This document shows, in pieces, positions 1 through 11,073 of a stretch of 64,000 nt of DNA. The notes under the pieces were generated by a model. The model was not told the origin of the DNA and did no database searches. It worked only from the letters and a program-made list of their open reading frames with translations. Within the stretch, counting starts at the first letter, position 1; each line of letters opens with the position of its first letter. Source of the DNA: Rhodovulum steppense (GTDB lineage Bacteria; Pseudomonadota; Alphaproteobacteria; Rhodobacterales; Rhodobacteraceae); assembly GCF_004339675.1 (NCBI RefSeq), contig NZ_SLVM01000010.1, positions 58,720 to 122,719 on the forward strand, given 5' to 3'. The translations under genes and the position numbers were made by a program.

Positions 1-1
1 T

Positions 2-94
2 ATCCATCTGGGATTCGAGGCCGAAGAGCTTGACCTCACCCCCTTCCGCGCGCGTCCCCGTGCGATGGACCGGTTCGACGAGGCCTTCGCATGA
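2..94 (+). CDS. ccmA: Heme exporter ATP-binding protein CcmA, C-terminal end (partial)
   Basis: Only the last 30 residues are present; the gene starts left of the window. The reading frame ends FDEAFA and stops at 92-94, overlapping the ATG of ccmB by ATGA. In alphaproteobacteria CcmA is the ATPase of the CcmAB complex that works with CcmC and CcmD to load heme onto CcmE for cytochrome c maturation. The identification rests on position directly before ccmB and on the typical tail (LDLTPFRARPRA). The ATPase motifs lie outside the window and cannot be checked. Confidence 0.8.
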   Translation: MHLGFEAEELDLTPFRARPRAMDRFDEAFA

Positions 95-747
95 TCGCGC
101 TGCTGATCCGCGATCTTGCCCTTGCGATCCGGGCGGGCGGGGGATTCGGGCTGGGGCTGGCCTTCTTCCTGATCGTCGTGGTGCTGGTGCCCTTCGGCGT
201 CGGCCCCGAAAGCGCGATCCTGTCGCGGATCGCGCCCGGCATCCTCTGGGTGGGCGCGTTGCTGGCCTGCCTCCTGTCGCTCGACCGCATCTTCGCGCTG
301 GATTTCGAGGATGGCTCGCTCGACCTGCTGGCCACCGCGCCGATCCCGCTGGAAGGCGTCGTGGCGATGAAGGCCGCCGCGCATTGGGTGACGACCGGCC
401 TGCCGCTGACCCTGGCCGCGCCGGGGCTTGGCCTGTTGCTGAGCCTCGATCCGGCCGCCTATGGCTGGCTCGTGCTCTCGCTCGCCCTCGGCACGCCCGC
501 GCTCAGCATGATCGGCACCTTCGGCGCGGCGCTGACCGTGGGGCTGAAGCGCGGCGGGCTGTTGCTGTCGCTGCTGGTGCTGCCGCTTTACGTCCCGACC
601 CTGATCTTCGGCGCCGAGGCGGTGGTGCGCGGCGCGGCCGGGCAGTCCAATGCGACGCCGCTTCTGATGCTGGCGGGGATCACGCTGGCCACGCTCGCGC
701 TTCTGCCCTTTGCGGCGGCTGCGGCGATCCGCATCAACCTGCGCTAG
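91..747 (+). CDS. ccmB: Heme exporter protein CcmB
   Basis: This 218-residue, strongly hydrophobic protein has about six membrane segments, the usual size and make-up of CcmB. CcmB is the membrane partner of CcmA in the inner-membrane ABC-type complex that releases holo-CcmE from CcmC during system I cytochrome c biogenesis. Its start overlaps the ccmA stop (ATGA), implying translational coupling. ccmC follows after 53 bases, so the genes are likely one transcript. Family and operon position agree. Confidence 0.93.
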   Translation: MIALLIRDLALAIRAGGGFGLGLAFFLIVVVLVPFGVGPESAILSRIAPGILWVGALLACLLSLDRIFALDFEDGSLDLLATAPIPLEGVVAMKAAAHWVTTGLPLTLAAPGLGLLLSLDPAAYGWLVLSLALGTPALSMIGTFGAALTVGLKRGGLLLSLLVLPLYVPTLIFGAEAVVRGAAGQSNATPLLMLAGITLATLALLPFAAAAAIRINLR

Positions 748-800
748 GGTTCACGCGCTATTCAGTTGAGACCTCGGGAAAAGCCCTCTAGGAAACGCTC

Positions 801-1529
801 ATGTCGCTCTGGGAATATGCCAATCCGAAAAAGTTCATGCAGACCTCGCAGGCCGTTCTGCCCGTGATCTGGGGTCTGACGGCGCTGTCGATGGTGGTCG
901 GTCTGGTCTGGGGCTTCTTCCTGACGCCCGAGGCCGAGAATTTCGGCTCGACGGTCAAGATCATCTACCTGCATGTGCCCGCCGCGATGATGGCGATCAA
1001 TGCCTGGGTGATGATGCTGGTGGCCTCGCTGATCTGGCTGATCCGGCGCCACCACGTCTCGGCACTGGCGGCGCGGGCCGCGGCCCCGGTGGGGCTGACG
1101 ATGACGGTGATCGCGCTGGTCACCGGCGCGATCTGGGGCCAGCCGATGTGGGGCACCTACTGGGCCTGGGATCCGCGGTTGACTTCGTTCCTGATCCTGT
1201 TCCTGTTCTATCTCGGCTATATCGCGCTGTGGGAGGCGATCGAGAACCCGGACGCCGCGGCCGATCTGACCTCGGTGCTGTGCATCGTGGGCTCGGTCTT
1301 CGCGCTGCTGTCGCGCTACGCGGTGAATTTCTGGAACCAGGGGCTGCACCAGGGGGCGACGCTGTCGCTCGACAAGCAGGAGAACATCGCCAACGTGTTC
1401 TGGTTTCCGCTTCTGGTCTGCATGGGGGCCTTCATCCTGCTGTTCGTGGCGCTCGTGCTGGAACGCACGCGGACCGAGATTCGCGCCCGCCGGATCAAGG
1501 CGCTGATCGCGCGGGAGCGGATGGCATGA
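801..1529 (+). CDS. ccmC: Heme exporter / heme lyase CcmC
   Basis: This 242-residue integral membrane protein carries the tryptophan-rich WWD segment of the heme-handling family (WGTYWAWD, about residues 117-124). Flanking histidines expected to ligate heme are at H58 (YLHVPAA) and H183 (GLHQGAT). CcmC attaches periplasmic heme covalently to the chaperone CcmE. The gene has its own start after a 53-base gap and overlaps ccmD by four bases (ATGA), so ccmC and ccmD are coupled. All hallmark residues are present. Confidence 0.95.
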   Translation: MSLWEYANPKKFMQTSQAVLPVIWGLTALSMVVGLVWGFFLTPEAENFGSTVKIIYLHVPAAMMAINAWVMMLVASLIWLIRRHHVSALAARAAAPVGLTMTVIALVTGAIWGQPMWGTYWAWDPRLTSFLILFLFYLGYIALWEAIENPDAAADLTSVLCIVGSVFALLSRYAVNFWNQGLHQGATLSLDKQENIANVFWFPLLVCMGAFILLFVALVLERTRTEIRARRIKALIARERMA

Positions 1530-1684
1530 TCCCCGATCTGGGCAAATACGCGGGCGCGGTGCTTTCGTCCTACGCGATCTCGCTGGCGCTGCTGGCGGTT
1601 CTCGTCGTGCTGTCGCTGTGGCGCGCCGCGCGGGTCCGTCGGCAACTCGAAGAGGTCGAATCCCGAAGGACGTCCGATGGCTGA
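1526..1684 (+). CDS. ccmD: Heme exporter protein CcmD (small)
   Basis: This 52-residue protein has one membrane helix (about residues 13-32) followed by a basic, charged tail (WRAARVRRQLEEVE), the CcmD pattern. CcmD is a small inner-membrane factor needed to release heme-loaded CcmE from CcmC. It starts inside the ccmC stop codon and ends eight bases into ccmG, so it is sandwiched by overlaps on both sides. Identification is by size, topology and position. Confidence 0.88.
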   Translation: MIPDLGKYAGAVLSSYAISLALLAVLVVLSLWRAARVRRQLEEVESRRTSDG

Positions 1685-2225
1685 CAAGAAGCGCGTCTCT
1701 CCCCTGATGTTCCTGCCGCCGGTGATCTTTCTCGGCCTTGCTGCGCTGTTCTTCATCGGCGTCGGCCGCGAAGACCGGGATGCGCTGCCCTCCATGCTGA
1801 TCGGCAAGCCCGCGCCCGCGCTGGCGGTCGAGCCGCTGTATGGCGAGATCTTCGACGAGGGGGTGCTGCGCGGGGGCGCGGTGACGCTGGTGAATTTCTG
1901 GGCCAGTTGGTGCGGCCCCTGCCGCGACGAGCATCCGCTGCTCGAGGCGCTGGCCGCCGAGGGCGTGGCGATCTACGGCATCAACTACAAGGACAAGCCC
2001 GCGAACGCGCTGCGCTTCCTCGACCAGCTGGGCAATCCCTATGCGGGCATCGCGGCCGATCCGGCGGGGCGCACGGCGATCGAATGGGGCGTCTATGGCG
2101 TGCCGGAAACCTTCGTGCTGGACGGGCAGGGCCGCGTCGTGCTGCGCCATCCCGGCCCGCTGACCGCCGCGGTCATCGAAACAAGCCTGCGCCCGGCCAT
2201 CGAACGGGCCGCCGCCGCCGAGTAA
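1677..2225 (+). CDS. ccmG: Thiol:disulfide interchange protein CcmG/DsbE
   Basis: This 182-residue thioredoxin-fold protein has one N-terminal membrane anchor (about residues 10-27) and the periplasmic active site WCGPC (C79 and C82). It also has the cis-proline segment GVYGVPETF typical of CcmG. It reduces the CXXCH cysteines of apocytochromes c so that heme can be attached. It is the last gene of the rightward ccm operon and is followed by a bidirectional terminator shared with convergent acnA. Confidence 0.94.
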   Translation: MADKKRVSPLMFLPPVIFLGLAALFFIGVGREDRDALPSMLIGKPAPALAVEPLYGEIFDEGVLRGGAVTLVNFWASWCGPCRDEHPLLEALAAEGVAIYGINYKDKPANALRFLDQLGNPYAGIAADPAGRTAIEWGVYGVPETFVLDGQGRVVLRHPGPLTAAVIETSLRPAIERAAAAE

Positions 2226-2247
2226 ACCCGCCGCGCTGCCATGAAAA

Positions 2248-2274
2248 ACGCCCCCGCCTTTCGGACGGGGGCGT
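2248..2274. terminator. Bidirectional terminator between ccmG and acnA
   Basis: A perfect 9-bp stem (ACGCCCCCG at 2248-2256 pairs with CGGGGGCGT at 2266-2274) with a 9-base loop lies between the convergent genes. On the minus strand it is followed by a run of five T, giving a good intrinsic terminator for acnA. On the plus strand the tail is TCTTGT, weaker but usable for the ccm operon. Confidence 0.85.
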
Positions 2275-2297
2275 CTTGTCGTGCCGTGATGCGGGTG

Positions 2298-5048
<2,751 letters not shown>

Positions 5049-5122
5049 GTGGGGCGGTCTCCATGGCTCAGCGCATCTCTTCAGGATGCTCTTGCCCTAA
5101 CGGCCGCAAGCGATCAAGGGGG

Positions 5123-5146
5123 CACGGTATTTTTTAGTATACCGTG
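5123..5146. promoter_or_regulatory. Operator-like palindrome between acnA and the DUF1223 gene
   Basis: The inverted repeat CACGGTAT (5123-5130) and ATACCGTG (5139-5146), with an 8-base AT-rich spacer, lies in the divergent region about 75 bases before acnA and 120 bases before the DUF1223 gene. The arms match perfectly and the spacing suits a dimeric regulator. It could instead be a hairpin. No regulator can be assigned from sequence alone. Confidence 0.4.
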
Positions 5147-5265
5147 GTGCACAGATTGCGGATCCCGGGGGAGGCCAAGCTGTCGCACCCTCCCGAATCC
5201 TTGATTGGCAGGGGAGGGGCGGGTTCTGTAGGAAGGTCGGGGACAAGGCGGACAGGGCAGGGCAT

Positions 5266-5964
5266 ATGCGGGCTTTCATCACGGTTCTGATTTCGGCCTG
5301 GCTGGCGCTTTCGGGAACGGCCCGGGCCGAGGGGGGGGCGGTGGTGCTGGAGCTTTTCACCTCGCAGGGCTGCGCCTCCTGCCCGCCCGCCGACGCGCTG
5401 ATCGCGGAACTGGCCAAGCGCGAGGATGTCATCCCGCTGGCGCTGCATGTGGATTACTGGGACTATATCGGCTGGAAGGATGTCTTTGCCGATCCCGCCT
5501 TCACCCGGCGCCAGAAGGCCTATGCAAGGGCGGCGGGCCAGCGGTCGGTCTATACCCCGCAGATCATCGTGGGCGGCAAGGATCACGTCGTCGGCTACAG
5601 CCCGATGGACGTGGTCCGCCTGATCGAGGCGCATCGCGGCACACCCAGCCCCGTGACCCTGACGATGGAGCGGCAGGGCGATACGGTCACGATCCGGGCC
5701 CGCTCGGAGACCGCCTTCGAGGAGGACGTGGTGCTTCAGGTGGTGCGCTACCGCCCGTCCGAAGCGGTCGAGATCACGCGGGGCGAGAATTCCGGGCAAC
5801 GCTATGTCTATACCAACATCGTCGATGCCTGGAACGCGGTCGCCCGCTGGGACGGCGCGCTGCCGCTGGTCGTGACGGTGCAGATCGAGGGCGAGCAGCC
5901 GATCGTCGCGCTGATCCAGAAGGCCGGGCCCGGGCGCATCCTGGCGGCGGCGCGGCTGCGCTGA
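5266..5964 (+). CDS. Secreted DUF1223 family protein
   Basis: This 232-residue protein has an N-terminal signal peptide (cleavage likely after ARA at residues 19-21) and a thioredoxin-like start, VVLELFTSQGCASCPPAD, with C36 and C39 in a CxxC. These are the hallmarks of DUF1223. The role is unknown; the fold and CxxC suggest periplasmic thiol redox activity. Its stop codon directly abuts the stop of the convergent acyltransferase gene, with no room for a dedicated terminator. Confidence 0.85.
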   Translation: MRAFITVLISAWLALSGTARAEGGAVVLELFTSQGCASCPPADALIAELAKREDVIPLALHVDYWDYIGWKDVFADPAFTRRQKAYARAAGQRSVYTPQIIVGGKDHVVGYSPMDVVRLIEAHRGTPSPVTLTMERQGDTVTIRARSETAFEEDVVLQVVRYRPSEAVEITRGENSGQRYVYTNIVDAWNAVARWDGALPLVVTVQIEGEQPIVALIQKAGPGRILAAARLR

Positions 5965-6942
5965 TCAGGCGGTCCCGGCGCGGCTCCGCCCGCGCGGGCG
6001 CGGGGCCTTCCAGCGGCGGTGGATCCAGAACCATTGCTCGGGATGGGCACGCACCCGCGCGGCAAGACTGTCGTTCAGCGCCTGCGTCATCGCCTCGGGC
6101 GTCCCGGCCGGAACCGGGGCCTCCAGCGCGATGTCGAAGCTCAGCCCGTCGGGGCGGCGCGTCGCGTAAAAGGGAATCAGCTCGGCCCCGTAGCGCAGGG
6201 CAAGCTCGGCCGCCGAGAGCGAGGTCAGCGCGGGCTGCCCCATGAAATCCAGCGACGCGCCCCGCCGGTGATGCTGGTCGATCAGCAGGACCAGCACGCC
6301 GCCCGATTTCAGGTGCCGCACGAAGCCGCCGGTGCCGCGGCGGCCCTGCGCGAAGACGGGGCCGCCGAACGCCTCCATCGTGCGGACGTAATGGGCGTTG
6401 AAGAACCGGTTGCGCATCGGCCGGTACAGCCCGCCGACCGCATGGCCCCGCGCGACCAGGGCGGCGCGGGCGGCCTCGTAATTGCCGAAATGCCCGGTCA
6501 CCAGGATCACCGGACGCCCGGCGGCATGCGCCGCCTCGAGCGCCGCAAGGCCGGGGCCGCGCGGTTCGGCGCTGGCCATGCGGGCAAGGAAATCCCGGGT
6601 CGAGTAATTCTCGATCAGCGTGCGGCCCGCATTGTCGGCCACCGCCCGGGCGATCCGCTGCCGCTCGGCGGGGGGCATGTCGGGCCAGATCAGGGCAAGG
6701 TTCTCCTCGGCGCGGGCCAGATAGCCCGCCGGGCGCGCGATCAGGCGGCGCATGACCCATCCCGCGAACCGGACCCGCCGCTCATAGGGCAGGGCAAGGG
6801 CAAGCGCGATCACGGCGCGGATCGCGCGGTCGGCAAGCCAGTCCGTCGCGCCCCGCCTTCCCTTGTCCGATGTCCTGCCGCCGCTGGCCATGGCCCCCTG
6901 CATTCCCCTGTCCGCGCCCCGCCGCGGCGCGTGGGCAGACAT
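5965..6942 (-). CDS. Lysophospholipid/lipid A acyltransferase (LpxL/HtrB family)
   Basis: This 325-residue protein of the LpxL/LpxM/HtrB family moves an acyl chain onto lipid A or a related lipid at the inner membrane. The family motif appears as GHFGNYEAA (catalytic His followed four residues later by Glu), with YRPMRN and the IPFYATR strand downstream. A hydrophobic N-terminal segment (about residues 40-65) anchors it. The first ~35 residues are low-complexity, and later ATGs (for example AMASGG) could be the true start. The exact acyl acceptor cannot be told. Confidence 0.82.
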   Translation of the reverse strand: MSAHAPRRGADRGMQGAMASGGRTSDKGRRGATDWLADRAIRAVIALALALPYERRVRFAGWVMRRLIARPAGYLARAEENLALIWPDMPPAERQRIARAVADNAGRTLIENYSTRDFLARMASAEPRGPGLAALEAAHAAGRPVILVTGHFGNYEAARAALVARGHAVGGLYRPMRNRFFNAHYVRTMEAFGGPVFAQGRRGTGGFVRHLKSGGVLVLLIDQHHRRGASLDFMGQPALTSLSAAELALRYGAELIPFYATRRPDGLSFDIALEAPVPAGTPEAMTQALNDSLAARVRAHPEQWFWIHRRWKAPRPRGRSRAGTA

Positions 6943-7007
6943 AGAACCCGCGCCCCGCGATCACAAGCAGGACGCCCCGGCCCCGCCTTGCGCAGCTTGG
7001 GGCGGTC

Positions 7008-8069
7008 CTACCCTTGGCCGGTGGCCGCCTTCAGCCTGATCTCGCCCGCGGCCTCAAGCCCGCGCAGCGCGGCGGTGATCTCTGACATGGCGGCCTCGGT
7101 CTCTTCGGTCGAGGGGGGGCCGCGCTCGGCGATCTCCTCGCGCAGCTGGGCGGACATCCGCTGGGACATGTTGGACAGGATGAACTCCACCGTCGGGGCG
7201 TTCTTCTCGTCGGCCCCGGCCATCGCCGTGATCAGGACGGGCTGATCCACGGTTCGGGTCAGCGCCTGCACATCCAGCGGCGCCAGCCGGGCGGGAATGT
7301 CGGCAAAGGTGAAGACCGCCCGGCGCACGCGTTCGGCCAGATCCGCATCGGTCTCGGCCAGACCTTGGAGGACGTCGTCGCGGGTGGCGGCGGGGGCGGC
7401 ATCGAGGATCGCGCCCATGCGTTTTTCCGTCGGCATTTCAAAGGCCCGCACCGGCGCATCGAGCAGGCGGCGCGCCAGCGCCGCGCCGATCCGGGCGATC
7501 GCCGCGGGCGGCACGCCCGAGGTGCGCGAGATCGCAAAGGCGATGCGCCGCGCCTCGGGACCGGGCATCTGGCCAAGCGCCGCGGCGGCGATCTGGCTGG
7601 GCAGCTTGGCCAGCACGATCGCCGCCACCTCGGGGCTTTCGGACATCAGAAGCTCGGCCAGCTTCTTCGGGTCCTGTTCGGACAGCAGCACCCAGGGATC
7701 GGTCGGCCGGTCCCCGGCAAGCTGGGCCTGCAACGCGGCCGCGGCCTCGGGGCTGAGATGCTCGCCCAGCAACTCGATCGCGCCGTCGATGCCGCCGGGG
7801 AAGGCAAGCCCGGCCAGTTCCAGTTCGGCCAGGAATTCCTCGACCACCGATTCCAGCGTCGGCGCGTCGATATAGCGAAGCGCCGCGATCTCGTCGGCCA
7901 GACTGGTCTGAAGCTCGGCCGGCAGATCGCCCAGCGGCAGCGTGACCCCCTCGTTCAGCAGCAGCCGCACGATGATCGCCGCCTTGCGCCGACGCGTCAG
8001 GCCGACGGCCGACCGGATATGCCCGGGAAGGCTGGGGGTAAGGCTGGTCACACCACGCTCCGTCTGCAA
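7008..8069 (-). CDS. fliG: Flagellar motor switch protein FliG
   Basis: This 353-residue protein matches FliG, with an N-terminal helical domain (RRRKAAIIVRLLL), a middle ARM domain and a C-terminal torque-generating domain. The segments LLSEQDPKKLAELLMSESPEVAAIVLAKLP and VEFILSNMSQRM (split over the M and C domains) are characteristic. FliG forms the rotor C-ring and contacts the MotA stator. The copy stands alone here with no other flagellar genes. Assignment rests on motif order, so moderate-high certainty. Confidence 0.8.
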   Translation of the reverse strand: MQTERGVTSLTPSLPGHIRSAVGLTRRRKAAIIVRLLLNEGVTLPLGDLPAELQTSLADEIAALRYIDAPTLESVVEEFLAELELAGLAFPGGIDGAIELLGEHLSPEAAAALQAQLAGDRPTDPWVLLSEQDPKKLAELLMSESPEVAAIVLAKLPSQIAAAALGQMPGPEARRIAFAISRTSGVPPAAIARIGAALARRLLDAPVRAFEMPTEKRMGAILDAAPAATRDDVLQGLAETDADLAERVRRAVFTFADIPARLAPLDVQALTRTVDQPVLITAMAGADEKNAPTVEFILSNMSQRMSAQLREEIAERGPPSTEETEAAMSEITAALRGLEAAGEIRLKAATGQG

Positions 8070-8132
8070 CGGCGCCAGATTGGCGCAGGAGCGTTAAGCC
8101 GGGGTTGATGGCCGCCCACCGGCATCAAAAAA

Positions 8133-8157
8133 GCGGCGCGGTCTGGACCCGCGCCGC
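8133..8157 (-). terminator. Intrinsic terminator after the 54-residue secreted protein gene
   Basis: A perfect 9-bp stem (8133-8141 with 8149-8157, arms GCGGCGCGG and CCGCGCCGC) is followed on the minus strand by six T (8127-8132). It lies 26 bases beyond the stop of the small minus-strand gene at 8183 and before fliG. Confidence 0.85.
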
Positions 8158-8182
8158 GTCCGGTCCGGGAATGTCCGGCCCG

Positions 8183-8347
8183 TCAGCTCGTCGCCTGATC
8201 GACGCAGGTGCCCGAGGCCGAATCGAACACCTTGCCGTCGGCGCACTGGCTGGCGTTCATCCGTTTTTCCCAGCCGCAGCCATTGGCAAGCGCCAGAGTC
8301 GGGGCCAGCGTCAGAACCGCCGCCGAAAGGATCGTCTTGAAGGTCAT
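8183..8347 (-). CDS. Small secreted cysteine-containing protein
   Basis: This 54-residue protein has a signal peptide (MTFKTILSAAVLTLAPTLALA) and a mature part of about 32 residues with three cysteines (GCGWEK, QCADGK, TCVDQ). The cysteine/aspartate pattern recalls a minimal carbohydrate-binding type-14-like fold, but this is only a resemblance. It has its own terminator and lies just downstream of purB on the same strand. Function unknown. Confidence 0.7.
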   Translation of the reverse strand: MTFKTILSAAVLTLAPTLALANGCGWEKRMNASQCADGKVFDSASGTCVDQATS

Positions 8348-8429
8348 GGTGCATCTCCCTGGTGAGGTGTGGCACAATGTAGCACAGCCCACGCGATTTC
8401 CAAACCTGCGTGACCGATCATGCGCAAGG

Positions 8430-9740
8430 CTATGCCGGTTCGCCGAAAACCCGGGCAAAGATCGTGTCGACATGCTTGGTGTGATAGCCGAGGTCGAATT
8501 TCTCGTCGATCTCGGCGGGGCTCAGCGCCGCGGTCACTTCCGCGTCGGCCAGAAGTTCCTCGCGGAAATCCTTGCCTTCCTCCCAGACCTTCATCGCGTT
8601 GCGCTGCACCAGCCGATAGGCATCCTCGCGCGAGACGCCCGCCTGCGTCAGCGCCAGAAGCACCCGCTGGGACATGACCAGCCCCTTGAACCTGTTCATG
8701 TTCTTCAGCATCGCCTCGGGATAGATCACCAGCTTGTCGATCACCCCCGCCAGCCGGTTCAGCGCGAAATCCAGCGTCACGGTCGCATCGGGCGCAATCC
8801 CGCGTTCGACCGAGGAATGGCTGATGTCGCGCTCGTGCCACAGCGCGACATTCTCCAGCGCCGGGATCACCGTGGCGCGCACCAGCCGGGCAAGGCCGGT
8901 CAGGTTCTCGGTCAGCACCGGGTTGCGCTTGTGCGGCATGGCCGAACTGCCCTTCTGGCCGGCGGAAAAGAATTCCTCGGCCTCCAGGACCTCGGTGCGC
9001 TGCATGTGGCGCACTTCGATGGCGATGTTCTCGATCGAACTGGCGATCACGCCCAGCGTGGCGAAGAACATCGCATGCCGGTCGCGCGGGATCACCTGGG
9101 TCGAGATCGGCTCTGGCGTCAGGCCCAGCATCTTGCAGACATGCTCTTCCACGCGCGGGTCGATATTGGCGAATGTGCCGACCGCGCCGGAAATCGCGCC
9201 GGTGGCAATCTCGGCCCGGGCGGCCCGAAGGCGGGCGCGGTTGCGGTCCATCTCGGCGTAGAAACGCGCGAAGGTCAGGCCCATGGTGGTGGGTTCGGCA
9301 TGGATGCCGTGGCTGCGCCCGATCCGCACCGTGTCCTTGTGCTCGTAGGCGCGACGCTTTAGCGCGGCGAGCACCTTGTCCAGATCGGCCAGCAGGATGT
9401 CGGCGGCGCGCGTCAGCTGCACGTTCAGGCAGGTGTCCAGCACGTCCGACGAGGTCATGCCCTGATGGACGAAGCGCGCCTCCTCGCTGCCGACATGCTC
9501 GGCCAGATGGGTGAGGAAGGCGATCACGTCATGCCTGGTCACGGCCTCGATCTCGTCGATGCGGGCGACGTCGAATTCCACATCCTTGGCCTTCCACACG
9601 GCTTCGGCGTTTTCCTTGGGGATCACCCCCAGTTCGGCCATGGCGTCGCAGGCATGGGCCTCGATCTCGAACCAGATGCGGAACCGGGTCGCGGGCTCCC
9701 AGATGGCGGTCATTTCGGGGCGGGCATAGCGGGGGATCAT
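8430..9740 (-). CDS. purB: Adenylosuccinate lyase
   Basis: This 436-residue member of the fumarase/aspartase superfamily carries the signature GSSAMPHKRNP and the upstream QGMTSSDVLDT and RSHGIHAEPTT segments. PurB cleaves SAICAR to AICAR and adenylosuccinate to AMP in purine synthesis. The length is standard for the alphaproteobacterial enzyme, and the start MIPRYARPEM is the family's usual beginning. It is divergent from the DUF6314 gene. Confidence 0.97.
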   Translation of the reverse strand: MIPRYARPEMTAIWEPATRFRIWFEIEAHACDAMAELGVIPKENAEAVWKAKDVEFDVARIDEIEAVTRHDVIAFLTHLAEHVGSEEARFVHQGMTSSDVLDTCLNVQLTRAADILLADLDKVLAALKRRAYEHKDTVRIGRSHGIHAEPTTMGLTFARFYAEMDRNRARLRAARAEIATGAISGAVGTFANIDPRVEEHVCKMLGLTPEPISTQVIPRDRHAMFFATLGVIASSIENIAIEVRHMQRTEVLEAEEFFSAGQKGSSAMPHKRNPVLTENLTGLARLVRATVIPALENVALWHERDISHSSVERGIAPDATVTLDFALNRLAGVIDKLVIYPEAMLKNMNRFKGLVMSQRVLLALTQAGVSREDAYRLVQRNAMKVWEEGKDFREELLADAEVTAALSPAEIDEKFDLGYHTKHVDTIFARVFGEPA

Positions 9741-9814
9741 GGGCGGCCTCTTGGACTGGGGATGCGCGGTCTGATACCCGTTGGGGCGGGGCGCGACAAG
9801 AAGCGGGGGCGGGG

Positions 9815-10264
9815 ATGCCGGATCTGGAGGCGTTTGCCGGGGAATGGCGGATCGAGCGGGTGATCGAGGATGCCCGGGCGGGCCATGTCGCCCGGTTCGA
9901 GGGGCGAGCGGTCTTTTCCCCGGACGCGGCGGGGCTGGTTCATGCCGAGAGTGGCCGGCTGCATCTGCCGGGGCAGGCGCCGATGATGGCCGAGCGGCGC
10001 TATCTCTGGCGGCAGGGCGCCGCAGGCATCGAGGTCTTTTTCGAGGACGGGCGGTTCTTTCACGCCATCGCGCCCGGCCCCCGCGCGCAGGCGCTGCATG
10101 ACTGCCCGCCCGACCGTTACGAGGTCGGCTATGATTTCGCCCGCTGGCCCGACTGGTCCAGCCTCTGGCGCGTCACGGGGCCGCGCAAGGACTATGCCAT
10201 GCGCTCGGTCCATACGCGGCTCGGGGCTTGCGCGGGGGGCGGGGCTGGGGCAGAAGTCGAATGA
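9815..10264 (+). CDS. DUF6314 family protein
   Basis: This 149-residue protein shows the beta-rich DUF6314 pattern (GEWRIERVIED near the start, RRYLW, FEDGRFFH, DRYEVGYDF, GPRKDYAMRS). The function is unknown; the fold looks lipocalin/FABP-like. The last ~15 residues (GACAGGGAGAEVE) look like a low-complexity extension. The ATG is preceded by a G-rich stretch. It precedes bioY by 32 bases and may be co-transcribed with it. Confidence 0.75.
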   Translation: MPDLEAFAGEWRIERVIEDARAGHVARFEGRAVFSPDAAGLVHAESGRLHLPGQAPMMAERRYLWRQGAAGIEVFFEDGRFFHAIAPGPRAQALHDCPPDRYEVGYDFARWPDWSSLWRVTGPRKDYAMRSVHTRLGACAGGGAGAEVE

Positions 10265-10296
10265 AGAGAAAAAACCAGCCGAACGGAGAGACCGAG

Positions 10297-10896
10297 ATGG
10301 CCAAGGCCCTGACCGGCAAGGTTCTTGCCGAAACCCTGCTGCCCGAAGGCGGCGTTGCGCTGCGCGTGAAACAGGCGCTGCTGGTGGTGGCGGGCATCGC
10401 CGCCCTTGCCATCGCCGCGAAGATCAAGGTGCCGATGTGGCCGGTGCCGATCACCATGGGCACCTTTGCGGTGCTGACCATCGGTGCGGCCTACGGACCG
10501 CGTCTGGGTCTGGTGACGATCCTTGGCTACATGCTGGTCGGCGCGCTGGGCTATGACGTGTTCGTGGGATCGAGCGCCGAGGTGGCGGGCCTGACCTACA
10601 TGACGGGCGCCACCGGCGGCTATCTGGTCGGCTATGTGCTGGCGGTCGTGGCGCTGGGCATGGCGGCGCGCGCCGGATGGGACCGTTCGGCGGGCCGGAT
10701 GGCGGCGGCGCTGCTTCTGGGCAACGCGCTGATCTATGTGCCGGGCCTGCTGTGGCTGGGCCACCTCTATGGCTGGGAGCAGCCGATCCTGGCCTGGGGC
10801 CTGACGCCCTTCCTGATCGGGGATGCGCTGAAGCTGGGTCTGGCGGCGCTGCTGATCCCGGGGCTCTGGGCGCTGATCGGCCGCGCGCGCGGCTGA
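10297..10896 (+). CDS. bioY: Biotin transporter BioY (ECF S component)
   Basis: This 199-residue membrane protein has about six helices and BioY motifs (KVPMWPVPITMGTFAV, TGATGGYLVGY). BioY is the biotin-binding component of an ECF vitamin transporter and can act without a dedicated energising module in some alphaproteobacteria. No bioM or bioN is adjacent. The start at 10297 was chosen because GGAGAG sits just upstream; an in-frame extension reaches 10228 without a better ribosome site. Confidence 0.92.
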   Translation: MAKALTGKVLAETLLPEGGVALRVKQALLVVAGIAALAIAAKIKVPMWPVPITMGTFAVLTIGAAYGPRLGLVTILGYMLVGALGYDVFVGSSAEVAGLTYMTGATGGYLVGYVLAVVALGMAARAGWDRSAGRMAAALLLGNALIYVPGLLWLGHLYGWEQPILAWGLTPFLIGDALKLGLAALLIPGLWALIGRARG

Positions 10897-10915
10897 TCTT
10901 TCCCGACCGACATGC

Positions 10916-10950
10916 AGGGGGGGCGTGGCCGACCGGGCCGCGCCCCCTTG
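10916..10950 (+). terminator. GC-rich hairpin after bioY
   Basis: A GC-rich inverted repeat (AGGGGGGGCG near 10916 facing CGCGCCCCCTT near 10950) follows the bioY stop. There is no clear T run, so terminator function is probable rather than certain. Confidence 0.5.
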
Positions 10951-11073
10951 ACGTTCGGGACAGTCGGGACCGTGGTGCCATGGGTATTTTTGCCAAGAAG
11001 AAGCACAGGGCGGTGCCCTTGATCGGCCCCGATGGCCCTTGCGTCGGCGGCCGGGATCGGGATTGATCGGCCC

